From: an uncultured Pelagibacteraceae bacterium
Lineage (GTDB): Bacteria > Pseudomonadota > Alphaproteobacteria > Pelagibacterales > Pelagibacteraceae
Direction of reading: 5' to 3'
Assembly (NCBI GenBank): GCA_902524995.1
Contig: CABZFJ010000001.1
Coordinates: forward strand, 186,001 to 250,000
Length of the DNA: 64,000 nt
A model generated the notes under the pieces. That model was given only the letters and a program-made list of their open reading frames with translations. It was not told where the DNA came from and made no database searches. This document shows positions 1-10,177 of this stretch, one piece after another. Positions within the stretch are counted from its first letter, which is position 1; the number at the start of each line of letters is the position of its first letter. Made by a program: the position numbers and the translations under genes.

Positions 1-953
1 GCAATAAATAAAATATGATCTGTTTTAACAGGTCCATATTTTGTGCTAACAGTTGTTCCCTCTATTAATGGCAATAAATCTCTTTGAACACCTTCTCTCG
101 AAACATCACCACCAACTCTATCAGTTCTTGCTGAAATTTTATCAATTTCGTCTAAAAAAACGATACCATTATTTTCTGTTGAATCTTTTGCTGATTTTAT
201 AATTTTATCTTGTTCGATAAGTTTATCTGATTCTTCATTAATTAAAATATCATGAGATTCTTTTACTGACATTTTCTTTTTCTTAGGTTTTTGCCCCATA
301 GATTTCCCTAGCATGTCAGATATATTTATCATTCCAACATTTGCACCAGGCATTCCAGGTATCTCAAATGATGGCATTTGATTAGATTCACTTACAGCTA
401 TTTCAATTTCATTGTCATCTAAATCTCCATCTCTTAGTCTCTTTCTAAAACTTTCTCTTGTTGCAACACTTGCTTTATTTCCAACTAGGGCATCTAAAAC
501 ACGGTCTTCGGCTAATTTTTGGGCTTGAGCATGAACTTCTTTCCTTTTCTTCACTTTCTCCATTGCAATAGCAATTTCTAAAAGATCTCGAACTATTTGC
601 TCTACATCACGTCCCACGTATCCTACTTCTGTAAATCTTGTAGCCTCAACTTTTACAAACGGCGCTTCTGCTAACTTTGAGAGTCTTCTTGAGATTTCAG
701 TTTTACCAACACCTGTTGGTCCAATCATTAAAATGTTTTTTGGAAGAACTTCATCTTTCATGTCATCTTCTAATGCTTGTCTTCTCCATCTGTTTCTTAA
801 AGCGATAGCAACAGCTCTTTTTGCTTTATTTTGCCCAACAACAAATCTGTCTAATTCTGAAACAATTTCTCTTGGTGATAATGAATTTGCAATTGTAGTC
901 TTCTCTTTTGCAACTTTGCCTTTTGGAAATGATGTAACATTTGATTTTTCCAT
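1..953 (-). CDS. hslU: ATP-dependent protease ATPase subunit HslU (partial, runs off window start)
   Basis: Reverse-strand reading from ATG at 953 gives [58 protein letters not shown]...[16 protein letters not shown], with Walker A and HslU I-domain; start overlaps hslV stop by 1 nt. Confidence 0.95.
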   Translation of the reverse strand, partial: MEKSNVTSFPKGKVAKEKTTIANSLSPREIVSELDRFVVGQNKAKRAVAIALRNRWRRQALEDDMKDEVLPKNILMIGPTGVGKTEISRRLSKLAEAPFVKVEATRFTEVGYVGRDVEQIVRDLLEIAIAMEKVKKRKEVHAQAQKLAEDRVLDALVGNKASVATRESFRKRLRDGDLDDNEIEIAVSESNQMPSFEIPGMPGANVGMINISDMLGKSMGQKPKKKKMSVKESHDILINEESDKLIEQDKIIKSAKDSTENNGIVFLDEIDKISARTDRVGGDVSREGVQRDLLPLIEGTTVSTKYGPVKTDHILFI

Positions 954-1468
954 TATATTTTCTCCATACTCAAGTTATCATTTGTAAAAACGCAAATATC
1001 TGACGCAACTTTAATAGATTTTTTAGCAATTTCCTCTGCAGACATATCAGTATCCATTAATACTTTTGCAGCTGCTAAAGCATAATTTCCACCTGATCCA
1101 ATCCCTATTACATCACCTTCTGGCTCTAAAACATCCCCAGTTCCTGAAATTATAAAACTTTTTTCTTTATCACCTATTGCCATCAAGGCTTCTAATCTTC
1201 TTAAATATTTATCAGTACGCCAATCTTTTGCTAATTCTACAGCAGCTCTTGTCAGATTACCCGCATGTTTTTCTAGCTTTGACTCTAATCTTTCAAACAA
1301 TGTCAAGGCATCTGCTGTTGATCCTGCAAAACCTGCGATCACATTTCTTTTCTCAATTTTACGAACTTTGTTAGCAGTTTTCTTAATTACAGTATTACCC
1401 ATGCTAACTTGACCATCACTGGCCACAACTACGTCATCATTTTTTCTTACAAGCACTATTGTTGTCAT
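953..1468 (-). CDS. hslV: ATP-dependent protease subunit HslV
   Basis: [29 protein letters not shown]...[16 protein letters not shown]; adjacent to hslU. Confidence 0.97.
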   Translation of the reverse strand: MTTIVLVRKNDDVVVASDGQVSMGNTVIKKTANKVRKIEKRNVIAGFAGSTADALTLFERLESKLEKHAGNLTRAAVELAKDWRTDKYLRRLEALMAIGDKEKSFIISGTGDVLEPEGDVIGIGSGGNYALAAAKVLMDTDMSAEEIAKKSIKVASDICVFTNDNLSMEKI

Positions 1469-1558
1469 AGACTATAAATGGATATGAATTTAAATAGTTC
1501 AAGCCCAGGTTTAGTATTATTGATATAATCAAAAATACCTATATACCTAATTTAGATT

Positions 1559-2149
1559 ATGAAAAGAAAAGCAAAAATAGCTAGAAAAACAAAAGAAACC
1601 AATATCAGTGTTGACCTTAATATTGATGGAAAAGGTAAGTACAACGTTGACACAGGAATAGGTTTCTTAGATCACATGCTCGAGCAGTTATCTAAACACT
1701 CATCAATGGATTTAAGTGTTAAAGCAAAAGGTGACACACACATTGATCTTCACCACACAACTGAAGACACTGGAATTGCTATCGGAGAATGCTTAAAGAA
1801 AGCATCAAAAAAATTTGTAGGCATTAAAAGATATGCTCACATACTGTTACCTATGGATGAAACATTAACAAGAGTTGCAATTGATGTTTCAAACAGGCCT
1901 TATTTGATTTGGAATGTAAAATTAAAAGTTGAAAAACTTGGTGAGATGGACACAGAATTATTTAAAGAATGGTTCCAAGCATTTTCACAAGCCGCAGGAA
2001 TTACTTTGCATGTTGAAAATATTTACGGTGATAATAGTCACCACATCATAGAGTCTTGCTATAAAGGCCTGGCAAGGACTTTAAGAGCTGCGCTAGAATT
2101 AGATTCAAGGAATAAAAGTACAATTCCTTCTACTAAAGGCTCTTTATAA
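1559..2149 (+). CDS. hisB: Imidazoleglycerol-phosphate dehydratase
   Basis: [35 protein letters not shown] motifs; his operon context. Confidence 0.97.
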   Translation: MKRKAKIARKTKETNISVDLNIDGKGKYNVDTGIGFLDHMLEQLSKHSSMDLSVKAKGDTHIDLHHTTEDTGIAIGECLKKASKKFVGIKRYAHILLPMDETLTRVAIDVSNRPYLIWNVKLKVEKLGEMDTELFKEWFQAFSQAAGITLHVENIYGDNSHHIIESCYKGLARTLRAALELDSRNKSTIPSTKGSL

Positions 2150-2154
2150 GATTA

Positions 2155-2781
2155 ATGAACGTCACTATTGTTGACTATAATTCGGGTAATATTAGCTCTG
2201 TAATTAACTCCTTTAAGGAAGTTGCTAAAGATAAAGTTAATATCGAAGTAACCTCAAATTTAAATAAAATTAAATCTAGTGATAAGGTAGTATTGCCAGG
2301 GCAGGGTTCATTTAAGAGCTGCATTGACGGTTTAAATAGCATAAATGGTTTGATTGATACTTTAAGTGAATTTGCTTTAAATAATAAAAAACCTCTATTA
2401 GGAATTTGCGTAGGGCTTCAAATGTTTGCAGATATTGGTTATGAAGAAGTTGAAACAAAAGGATTGGGTTGGATTTCTGGTAAGGTATCTAAAATTGATA
2501 ATCAAAACGGAAAATATAAACTACCCCATATTGGCTGGAACCAAATAAATATCGCTAAAGATAGTAAAATTTTTAAAGATATAGAAAACAATTCTCATAT
2601 GTATTTTGTGCACAGTTACGAATTCATTCCTAATGATAATTCAGTCACTGCTGCAACAACAGATTATGCATCAAATATGGTTTGTGCAGTAGAAAAAGAA
2701 AATATATTTGGAACTCAATTTCACCCAGAAAAAAGTGATAAGATAGGACTTAAAATAATTAATAATTTTATAAATTTGTAA
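2155..2781 (+). CDS. hisH: Imidazole glycerol phosphate synthase, glutamine amidotransferase subunit
   Basis: VLPGQGSF, GICVGLQMF nucleophile elbow, GTQFHPEKS. Confidence 0.96.
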   Translation: MNVTIVDYNSGNISSVINSFKEVAKDKVNIEVTSNLNKIKSSDKVVLPGQGSFKSCIDGLNSINGLIDTLSEFALNNKKPLLGICVGLQMFADIGYEEVETKGLGWISGKVSKIDNQNGKYKLPHIGWNQINIAKDSKIFKDIENNSHMYFVHSYEFIPNDNSVTAATTDYASNMVCAVEKENIFGTQFHPEKSDKIGLKIINNFINL

Positions 2782-2782
2782 A

Positions 2783-2914
2783 ATGAAAAATTACTTATTA
2801 ATAATATTCTTTCTGATATGTGCGTGCCAGAATCCAAATAATTTAAAAAAAAATAAAAAAGAAAATTTAAACAATATGAATATGTTTAGTGAAGTTAAGG
2901 TAAAGTTAAAATGA
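2783..2914 (+). CDS. Small putative lipoprotein (43 aa), not in the supplied ORF track
   Basis: ATG at 2783; [43 protein letters not shown]; hydrophobic leader and lipobox-like ICAC; stop overlaps hisA start (ATGA). Confidence 0.6.
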   Translation: MKNYLLIIFFLICACQNPNNLKKNKKENLNNMNMFSEVKVKLK

Positions 2915-3630
2915 AAATTTTTCCTGCAATAGATATCAAAGATAAAAAGTGTGTTAGATTAATCAAAGGAGATTTTGAAGATAAAACTGAATATGAAATA
3001 TCTCCTGTGGAGCAAGCTGGAAAATATAAAGATAATGGATTTAAAAATTTACATATAGTCGATCTGGATGGCGCATTAACCGGGGAGCCAATTAACACTG
3101 AAATTATTCAAGATATTATTGGAAAATTTGACCTCAAAATAGAAATAGGAGGTGGCGTAAGAAATTTTGAGACTATTCAAAAATATATTGATGCTGGCGT
3201 TGAAAAAGTAATTTTGGGAAGTGCTGCTATAAAAGATAGAAGATTTCTAGAAGAAGCTTGTAATAAATTTCAAAACCAAATTGCATTAGGTTTAGATGCT
3301 AAAGATGGACATCTTGCAATTTCAGGTTGGACAGAGGAGTCGGATAAACTGACAACTGAATATCTAAAAAAGGTAAATAATTACGGAGTTAGTAGAATTA
3401 TTTACACAGATATTAATAGAGATGGAACTAAGCAAAGCCCAAATTTTGAAGAAACACAAAAAGTGGCAGATATTTCAAATTGTCCAGTAGTTATATCAGG
3501 CGGAGTCTCATCAATTAATGATATTAAAAAAGCTAAAAATTTAAATAATATCGAAGGTGTAATAGTCGGGAAAGCTATATACGATGGTGATATAAAGTTA
3601 GATGAACTCGCAAAAGAAATAGATGCTTAA
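2911..3630 (+). CDS. hisA: Phosphoribosylformimino-5-aminoimidazole carboxamide ribotide isomerase
   Basis: [25 protein letters not shown] barrel motifs, operon context. Confidence 0.96.
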   Translation: MKIFPAIDIKDKKCVRLIKGDFEDKTEYEISPVEQAGKYKDNGFKNLHIVDLDGALTGEPINTEIIQDIIGKFDLKIEIGGGVRNFETIQKYIDAGVEKVILGSAAIKDRRFLEEACNKFQNQIALGLDAKDGHLAISGWTEESDKLTTEYLKKVNNYGVSRIIYTDINRDGTKQSPNFEETQKVADISNCPVVISGGVSSINDIKKAKNLNNIEGVIVGKAIYDGDIKLDELAKEIDA

Positions 3631-4375
3631 AAATAGAATTATTCCTTGTTTAGATGTTAAAAATGGTCGTGTTGTAAAAGGTATAAACTTTGTAGATCTA
3701 AAAGATGCAGGGGATCCTGTTGAGCAAGCAAAAATTTATAGCGATGGTGGTGCAGATGAAATTTGCTTTTTAGACATCACTGCTTCAAATGAAAATAGAG
3801 ATACTATTTATGAAGTGGTAGAGAAAACTTCTAAGAAATGTTTTGTACCCTTAACAGTTGGTGGAGGAGTTAGAAGTATTGATGATATTAACAAATTACT
3901 TAATTGTGGAGCTGATAAAGTTTCTATTAATACAGCAGCTGTTCAAAATTCAAAAGTTGTTGAAGATAGTTCAAAAAAATTTGGATCACAGTGTATTGTT
4001 GTTGCAATTGATGCAAAAAAAAAAGACGACGGATGGGAAATCTTCACTCATGGTGGAAGAAATCCAACTAGTATAAATGCTCTAGAATTTGCCTCCAAAA
4101 TGGAGAAATGTGGTGCTGGCGAGCTTCTTGTGACATCAATGGATAAAGATGGAACTCAATCTGGATATGATATTGAATTAATGCATAAGATATCATCCAT
4201 GGTCAATATTCCAGTTATTGCATCAGGTGGAGTTGGAACTTTAGATCACTTAGTAGATGGAATAAAATCAGGTGCCAGTGCTGTTTTAGCTGCATCCATA
4301 TTCCATTATGGAACTTATTCAGTAAATGAAGCAAAGCAATATTTGGCTTCAAAAGATATACCTGTTAGGATTTAG
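3623..4375 (+). CDS. hisF: Imidazole glycerol phosphate synthase cyclase subunit
   Basis: [48 protein letters not shown]. Confidence 0.97.
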   Translation: MLKNRIIPCLDVKNGRVVKGINFVDLKDAGDPVEQAKIYSDGGADEICFLDITASNENRDTIYEVVEKTSKKCFVPLTVGGGVRSIDDINKLLNCGADKVSINTAAVQNSKVVEDSSKKFGSQCIVVAIDAKKKDDGWEIFTHGGRNPTSINALEFASKMEKCGAGELLVTSMDKDGTQSGYDIELMHKISSMVNIPVIASGGVGTLDHLVDGIKSGASAVLAASIFHYGTYSVNEAKQYLASKDIPVRI

Positions 4376-4376
4376 A

Positions 4377-4649
4377 ATGTTAAAGATATTAGAAGATCTT
4401 GTTACCCTTGCAAGAGAGCGAAAAAGTAATCCTGTTGAAGGATCATATACCAATAAGCTTCTAGATGATAAATCTTTAGCAAAAGAAAAAGTTTTAGAAG
4501 AAATAAATGAACTAATAGAAGCTGTAGAGCAAGGCTCAAATAAAATCCATGAGGCTGCAGATGTTCTTTATCATCTAATCATGTACCTCGAAAAAAATGA
4601 TATTAAAATTGAAGAGATTATGGAAGAACTAAAGAATCGAAAGAAATAA
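4377..4649 (+). CDS. hisE: Phosphoribosyl-ATP pyrophosphatase
   Basis: MLKILEDLVTLARERKSNPVEGSYTNKLL...EEINELIEAVEQGSNKIHEAADVLYHLIM; the longer ORF at 4326 overlaps hisF, so start set at ATG 4377. Confidence 0.92.
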   Translation: MLKILEDLVTLARERKSNPVEGSYTNKLLDDKSLAKEKVLEEINELIEAVEQGSNKIHEAADVLYHLIMYLEKNDIKIEEIMEELKNRKK

Positions 4650-4650
4650 T

Positions 4651-4794
4651 ATGATGCAAGGCTATATAAATTGGGAAAAAAAACAAATTCAGTGGTGGAA
4701 GAAAAAACTAGGACTTTCTGAGCATGGACTTGCGTGGATATCTTTTATCAAGGGAATTTTGGTTGGATTATTAATTTATCATTTCCTTTTTTAG
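4651..4794 (+). CDS. Small putative single-TM protein (47 aa), not in the supplied ORF track
   Basis: MMQGYINWEKKQIQWWKKKLGLSEHGLAWISFIKGILVGLLIYHFLF; C-terminal hydrophobic helix; directly downstream of hisE. Confidence 0.55.
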   Translation: MMQGYINWEKKQIQWWKKKLGLSEHGLAWISFIKGILVGLLIYHFLF

Positions 4795-4853
4795 CAAAAT
4801 AACAAACTTCATCAGAGCGTGGGGGTCATAAGCCCGAATTTACTTTTCTCCCC

Positions 4854-6119
4854 TTATAATTTCCCAGGTAACCAGGTTGAGAATATTGGAAATAGAATCA
4901 TTAGTATTCCATAAATTATTCCAACGATTGTAAACAAAGGAACTTCTTTGAAAGCTTTTGCTGGATTTTCCTTGATCACACCTGCAGCTGTATAAATACC
5001 AACGCATACGGGGGGAGTGATCATACCTATCCCGGCAAAAGCTACAAATACTACATAAAGATGAAGTAAGCTTTGGTTGAAAGACAATGTTATTGCTGCA
5101 AAAATTGGTACAGTTAAATAAAAAACAGGTACTATTTCAATAAACGTCCCAAGAATTAAACAAATCGCTCCAAGCATAATCCAAAATAGATTTACGCTCA
5201 CACCTTTATCTGTGAAGAAGGTAATAATTTTTTGAGGGGCTTGCGTGTAGGTTAAAACAACACTTAAGAATGTTGCAGTTGCAATAATTGCAAAAATAAC
5301 AGCAGTTATGATTGCAGTTTCCCTTAAACAGCTCATCAAAGATGAAAAAGTTAGTTCTCTATAAATTAAAAATCCTATAAGTGCTGCATAAACACCAGCA
5401 ACAGCTGCAGATTCAGATGGGGTTAGTATCCCTGCATAAATTCCACCTAAAATTATCACTGGGGTGATTAAAGCTGGAAGAGCAGCGATAAACGAACCTA
5501 CTCTTTCCTTAAATGAAGCTTTTTCATCTGTTCTAATATGCCTGCATTTAAACAAAACTAGAAGGACCATCAACACTAAGAGAACTAAGCCTGGAATAAC
5601 ACCTGCAGCAAAAGTTTTAGACACTGGAACATTAGTTAGAGCACTAAATAGTATTGCTGCATTAGAAGGAGGTATCAAAGCTTCTAAAAGAGCGGCTGAG
5701 GCTGCTAGAACTACAACAAACGGAGTTGGATAACCTTGTTCAATCATCTTTGGCATCATAATTGTTCCAACTGCAGTAATAGCTGCAAGTATAGATCCAC
5801 AAAAAGCTGCAAAGAAACCCATCGCAATAACCATCGCAACACCTAATCCACCTGGCCAATGACCAACAAGCGTTGTTGTAAACTTAACTAATCTAGAGGC
5901 AGCTCCACCTTTTAACATCGCCATACCAGTAAAAATAAATAATGGAACGGCGATTAGGACATGTTTAGTTAATGCACCAAACGAAACCTGGATAAGCACT
6001 GACCAGGGTAAATTTAATCCAGCGATTGCAGCTAAAGAACTTCCTAAACCAAACACTAAAAAAATAGGTACGGAAATAACCAATGTTATAAGAGAAATAA
6101 TAAAAGCTAGTCCAAACAT
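4854..6119 (-). CDS. TRAP transporter large permease (DctM type)
   Basis: Multi-TM, LNLPWSVLIQVSFGALTKHVLIAVPLFIFTGMAMLKGGAA, PPSNAAILFSALTNVPVSKTFAAGVIPG; adjacent DctQ/DctP. Confidence 0.95.
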   Translation of the reverse strand: MFGLAFIISLITLVISVPIFLVFGLGSSLAAIAGLNLPWSVLIQVSFGALTKHVLIAVPLFIFTGMAMLKGGAASRLVKFTTTLVGHWPGGLGVAMVIAMGFFAAFCGSILAAITAVGTIMMPKMIEQGYPTPFVVVLAASAALLEALIPPSNAAILFSALTNVPVSKTFAAGVIPGLVLLVLMVLLVLFKCRHIRTDEKASFKERVGSFIAALPALITPVIILGGIYAGILTPSESAAVAGVYAALIGFLIYRELTFSSLMSCLRETAIITAVIFAIIATATFLSVVLTYTQAPQKIITFFTDKGVSVNLFWIMLGAICLILGTFIEIVPVFYLTVPIFAAITLSFNQSLLHLYVVFVAFAGIGMITPPVCVGIYTAAGVIKENPAKAFKEVPLFTIVGIIYGILMILFPIFSTWLPGKL

Positions 6120-6614
6120 TTATTCTTTCCCTGAAAGCTTTTTTAAATTATCTAAAATAAGTTCTAATGAAGTTAATGCTAAAATTAAAAAACCAACTGG
6201 AAACGCTAAAAACATCCACCAAATAGGAATATTAATTTCTAATTCCATCATTTGTCCTAGATTGTAGTACATCGTAGTTGCATCAACACCTGCTTTAAAA
6301 AAAACGCACGCAGAAATTAAAGCGATTAAATTTACAATCGTTCCGATAATATTTTTTGATTTCTCAGATAAATAGTGGCTTAAAAAATCTACTTTAATAT
6401 GTTGGCCTTGTTTTAATAAGGGACCAAGTAATGGAAATACCAACCAACTCACCATTACAGGTGGTAATTCAATAAACCACGCAAATCCTGTGCCTGTAAT
6501 AAATCTTGTTGTGGCACTCAAAGCTAAAGCTGCCACCATTAAAAAGACAATGAACATTGCGAGCGAAATTGCAACTTTTGCTAGCAAATTGTTAATAGCT
6601 CGCAATGCCCTCAT
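6120..6614 (-). CDS. TRAP transporter small permease (DctQ type)
   Basis: Four-TM 164-aa protein between DctM- and DctP-type genes. Confidence 0.9.
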   Translation of the reverse strand: MRALRAINNLLAKVAISLAMFIVFLMVAALALSATTRFITGTGFAWFIELPPVMVSWLVFPLLGPLLKQGQHIKVDFLSHYLSEKSKNIIGTIVNLIALISACVFFKAGVDATTMYYNLGQMMELEINIPIWWMFLAFPVGFLILALTSLELILDNLKKLSGKE

Positions 6615-6642
6615 AATCTTTACAGAAAAAGTTTAACTTCTT

Positions 6643-7659
6643 CTAATTACTCTTAGCATATGTTTGTGCTGCCTCTAAAGCATCAGCATCAATCATTTTA
6701 GCCATTGCTGGCATCACTTCATCTTTCATAAGCTTATCAAATTTGGCTTTTTCAGCGCCTGAAAGTGTAGTAACAACTCCACCTCTTTCTTGGAATTTTT
6801 TAAGAGTGCTTTCTCCAGTATCCATAATTAAATCTGTTGATCTTTTTCCAATCTCTTTACCAACATCCATTATGATTTTTTGTAAATCTGAAGATAAACT
6901 ATTAAACCAAGTTGAGTTAGCCATAATATACGCGTCTGCATAGTATTGATAAGGCTTTTGAGCGTATTTTAAAAACTCCCACCAACTGTATGCCTCGATA
7001 CTTCCTGGAGGACTGTTAATCGTATCAATCATTCCAGTTTGTAATGAAGTATAAACTTCACCAGTAGGCAAAGATACTCTGTTTGCTCCTAAAGCATCCC
7101 ACATAGGCTCTTCACTTTTTAAAAGTCTTCTAGCTTTTAGACCTTTCATAGCATCAATACCTGTTAATTCTTTAGCACTAGAAAAAGTCATTACAGGTCC
7201 AACCGGGTTATACATTACTAATGTTGAGTTAGTTTTTTTTGTTAATTCACCCCAAATTTCTTTTCCTTTTGGTGAGTTTTGAAAAAAACCTCTTTGTTGC
7301 TCCCATGAATTAAATAATCCTGGAAATGAGGCAACATTAAAGTTTTTGTTTATTGGTGGAAAACTTACCACTCCAACAATTCCTCCAAGTTCAACTGCAC
7401 CAGAAGTTACTGCACCCATTACTTCTCTAATACCAAATAATTGTTTAGATGGATAAACTTCTATTTTTAATTTTCCTTTTGCTCTTTTGTTAACTTCATC
7501 TGCGAAAATTTGTGCATGTTTTGCACTATGGTGCTTCGGGCTCCAGTGAACTGATAATCGTCCAACTATCTCTGAAAAAGCAGCTGTTGAAGTAAGAACA
7601 AACGAAAAAATAAATGTTAAGCTAATAATAGCTTTATAAATTGATTTAAAATTATTCAT
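6643..7659 (-). CDS. TRAP transporter substrate-binding protein (DctP type)
   Basis: Signal peptide; SVHWSPKHHSAKHAQIFADEVNKRAKGKLKIEVYPSKQLFG; typical DctP fold sequence. Confidence 0.93.
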   Translation of the reverse strand: MNNFKSIYKAIISLTFIFSFVLTSTAAFSEIVGRLSVHWSPKHHSAKHAQIFADEVNKRAKGKLKIEVYPSKQLFGIREVMGAVTSGAVELGGIVGVVSFPPINKNFNVASFPGLFNSWEQQRGFFQNSPKGKEIWGELTKKTNSTLVMYNPVGPVMTFSSAKELTGIDAMKGLKARRLLKSEEPMWDALGANRVSLPTGEVYTSLQTGMIDTINSPPGSIEAYSWWEFLKYAQKPYQYYADAYIMANSTWFNSLSSDLQKIIMDVGKEIGKRSTDLIMDTGESTLKKFQERGGVVTTLSGAEKAKFDKLMKDEVMPAMAKMIDADALEAAQTYAKSN

Positions 7660-7750
7660 TTTCCCTCTCTTTTTTAAAAAGATATCTTATTAGTTGAATA
7701 TATTTTAACAATGCAAAATTTTAAAATATTTTATAAGATAATTTTTTAAA

Positions 7751-8242
7751 ATGAAGCGTAATGGGTTCACATTAATCGAATTACTTGTTGTAGTAGCAAT
7801 AATAGGTATCCTAGCTGCAGTTGGAGTTGTTGCTTATAGTGGATATACAAGTGGAGCAAAAAAATCAGCTGCTAATTCAAATCATCAAGCAGTGGTCAAA
7901 TATATAACGACTGAAGTTCTAAAATGTTCAATAGGTGAGAGCACAGCTATGGAAGGAGAATTAGATTGCTCAAAAAGTGGCACATCTAACTGGAAAAATG
8001 ATGTAGCACAAACAACTGTAAAAGTTTTGAATAGGAATTTTAAGAATCCTTATGACACCTCCAAATCACCACTTTCGCATGGTGGAAACATTACCAACGA
8101 TACAGATGTTGGATATAATAGGCTGAGATCTCCCGGAACAACAATTAAAGTTTGGACTTGTGTTAAAACTCCTTGCTCTGGAACTGAATGTAGTATTCCA
8201 AACCACGTTTGTAGCGGTGATATTGACATAAGTGGTCTTTAA
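7751..8242 (+). CDS. Type IV prepilin (pilin A-like)
   Basis: MKRNG/FTLIELLVVVAIIGILAAVGVVAYSGYT: class III prepilin signal with Phe+1 and Glu+5. Confidence 0.93.
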   Translation: MKRNGFTLIELLVVVAIIGILAAVGVVAYSGYTSGAKKSAANSNHQAVVKYITTEVLKCSIGESTAMEGELDCSKSGTSNWKNDVAQTTVKVLNRNFKNPYDTSKSPLSHGGNITNDTDVGYNRLRSPGTTIKVWTCVKTPCSGTECSIPNHVCSGDIDISGL

Positions 8243-8243
8243 A

Positions 8244-8720
8244 GTGTCAAAAAAAAACGGTTTTACTTTAATTGAACTTTTAGTGGTTGTTGCAATAATT
8301 GGAATTTTAGCTGCTGTTGGAGTAGTTGCTTACAGCGGATATACCAAATCTGCAAAAGAAAAAGTTTGTAAAGCAAATCATGACAAAATAGTTAAAACTA
8401 TAAAAGAAAAAAAAGCATTCTGTGAATTTGAAAGCACCATTAAACTCAGAACTTGGTATACTAGCTTTAAACAAGGTGCTGAGTATGATTTTAATTGCTC
8501 CAATAATTTTGAAAACTTAGGTCAAAATGTAGGAATACATATGACGAATTTTTTAAAAAATGTGTACAGTCCTAATAATCATTGGGGTTACACTTGGGCT
8601 GGAAATAGTGGAAATCCAACTACTGAAGGCCAGACGTATTATTATACCAATAATAATAGTATTAGAATTAGGACCCTGTGTGAAGGAAATATCATAGAAA
8701 TGTTGATTACTGGAGATTGA
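8244..8720 (+). CDS. Type IV prepilin, tandem paralogue
   Basis: MSKKNG/FTLIELLVVVAIIGILAAVGVVAYSGYTKSAK; GTG at 8244 preferred over GTG 8232, giving a short leader after the first pilin stop. Confidence 0.9.
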   Translation: MSKKNGFTLIELLVVVAIIGILAAVGVVAYSGYTKSAKEKVCKANHDKIVKTIKEKKAFCEFESTIKLRTWYTSFKQGAEYDFNCSNNFENLGQNVGIHMTNFLKNVYSPNNHWGYTWAGNSGNPTTEGQTYYYTNNNSIRIRTLCEGNIIEMLITGD

Positions 8721-8758
8721 TTGACAAAATAGTAAAATATATATTTAAATAAATTTTC

Positions 8759-9124
8759 ATGAGCTACGATAACCAAAATATATTTGCAAAAATTTTAAGA
8801 GGAGAAATTCCTTGTAATAAAATCTATGAAGATGATTATGTATTGTCTTTTTATGATATTAATCCTCAAAAAAAAATTCATGCTCTAGTAATACCAAAAG
8901 GCAAATATATAGATCTAGATGATTTTAATTCGAATGCTTCAAATGATGAAATAGTAGGTTTAATGAAAGGCATAACAACGGTTTCAAAAAAATTGGGAAT
9001 TTCATCGATTGATGGTAAAGGGTATAGGGCTCTTGCCAATATTAGTGATTATGGTGGCCAAGAAGTACCACACTTACATTTTCATTTATTTGGTGGTGAA
9101 AAAGTTGGAAAAATGGTTTCGTGA
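8759..9124 (+). CDS. HIT family protein (histidine triad)
   Basis: NIFAKILRGEIPCNKIYEDDYVLSFYDINPQ...VPHLHFHLFGG. Confidence 0.93.
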   Translation: MSYDNQNIFAKILRGEIPCNKIYEDDYVLSFYDINPQKKIHALVIPKGKYIDLDDFNSNASNDEIVGLMKGITTVSKKLGISSIDGKGYRALANISDYGGQEVPHLHFHLFGGEKVGKMVS

Positions 9125-9630
9125 TAACCAAAGTTGACAGAAAGTATCTGGAAATTAACTCTCTTAATGAAATTAATTCATCTGAACCAAAGATTAATTG
9201 TAAAATTGAAATTAAAAATCCTCCAGATTTTCAAATAAATAAATTTTTTTATAAGCAAATTGGTAAAAGTTATCGGTGGATTGATAGACTAGCCTGGGAC
9301 GATGCTAAATGGATGACTTATACAAATAATTTAAATTTAGAAACTTATATATTGAGAGAAAATGATGATTTAATTGGTTTTTTTGAGCTCTTATTCCATC
9401 CTGAAGCTAGTAAATGTGAAGTTGCTTATTTTGGAATTTTGGATCAATATATTGGAAAAAATTATGGAAAATATCTATTAACAGAAGCCTTGAAGTTAGG
9501 ATTTAGAAAAAAGACAAAAAAAGTTTGGTTGCACACTTGTTCTCTAGATCACAAACATGCTCTAAGAAACTATCTAAGAAGAGGTATGAAAATTTTTAAA
9601 TCTGAGACTATTAATTTAGATATTAATTAA
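9121..9630 (+). CDS. GNAT family N-acetyltransferase
   Basis: DDLIGFFELLFHPEASKCEVAYFGILDQYIGKNYGKYLLTEAL; GTG start overlapping HIT stop. Confidence 0.8.
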   Translation: MITKVDRKYLEINSLNEINSSEPKINCKIEIKNPPDFQINKFFYKQIGKSYRWIDRLAWDDAKWMTYTNNLNLETYILRENDDLIGFFELLFHPEASKCEVAYFGILDQYIGKNYGKYLLTEALKLGFRKKTKKVWLHTCSLDHKHALRNYLRRGMKIFKSETINLDIN

Positions 9631-10177
9631 TATAATTTTGAATTCTAAATGTCTTTTCATCAATCATCATATTTATTTCTATATTGAATAACTTAGTTTC
9701 AACTCTATTTTGATAAATATCAGTTGTTGTCCATCCTTTTATTTCATAATTTTGTTTATCAAAAAAAATATTTAATAAATTATTATTATGTATAATTTCA
9801 AAAGAAAATGTATCATCATTTTCTCCAATTATTTCAACTTGGTCTAGTTTCTTAAGTAGAAATTGTTTATCTAAAATTAAATTAAGAGGAGTGTCTTTAA
9901 GTTGGTATCTTAAATAATTTTTAATTTTTTTACTATTAATCACCAAGGATCTTCCATTTGATACTAAAATTTTATCATAAATATCATCGTATTTACAAAA
10001 AATTTTTTTTGGATACGTAATTATACATTCTCCTTGCTCAGTTTTTTTTCCAATTTTTTGTATAAATTTAAAAGATAAATTATCCGTCTTTTCTAATTTA
10101 TTTTTTATTAATAGCTTTGATGATGCAAAAATATTTAATGGATAAAAAAAAATTAAAATAAAAATTAAATACTTCAC
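9623..10177 (-). CDS. lolA: Outer-membrane lipoprotein carrier protein LolA-like
   Basis: Signal peptide, LSFKFIQKIGKKTEQGECIITYPKKIFCKY; next to ftsK as in other alphaproteobacteria. Confidence 0.8.
   Translation of the reverse strand: MKYLIFILIFFYPLNIFASSKLLIKNKLEKTDNLSFKFIQKIGKKTEQGECIITYPKKIFCKYDDIYDKILVSNGRSLVINSKKIKNYLRYQLKDTPLNLILDKQFLLKKLDQVEIIGENDDTFSFEIIHNNNLLNIFFDKQNYEIKGWTTTDIYQNRVETKLFNIEINMMIDEKTFRIQNYIN

Noticed and set aside
733-987. Plus-strand ORF (84 aa) in the track
   Set aside because: Antisense shadow of hslU; no family features.
1177-1374. Plus-strand ORF (65 aa)
   Set aside because: Antisense to hslV.
2895-3098. Minus-strand ORF (67 aa)
   Set aside because: Antisense shadow of hisA.
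3858-4076. Alternative-frame ORF inside hisF
   Set aside because: Frame shadow of a well-supported gene; low complexity.
4326-4376. Upstream extension of hisE in the ORF track
   Set aside because: Overlaps hisF coding sequence; internal ATG at 4377 fits the family start.
5464-5733. Plus-strand ORF (89 aa) opposite DctM
   Set aside because: Antisense shadow of a hydrophobic protein.
8721-8750. TTGACA followed by TATATT-like sequence upstream of the HIT gene
   Set aside because: Spacing (13-18 nt depending on register) is ambiguous in very AT-rich DNA; not reported as a promoter.
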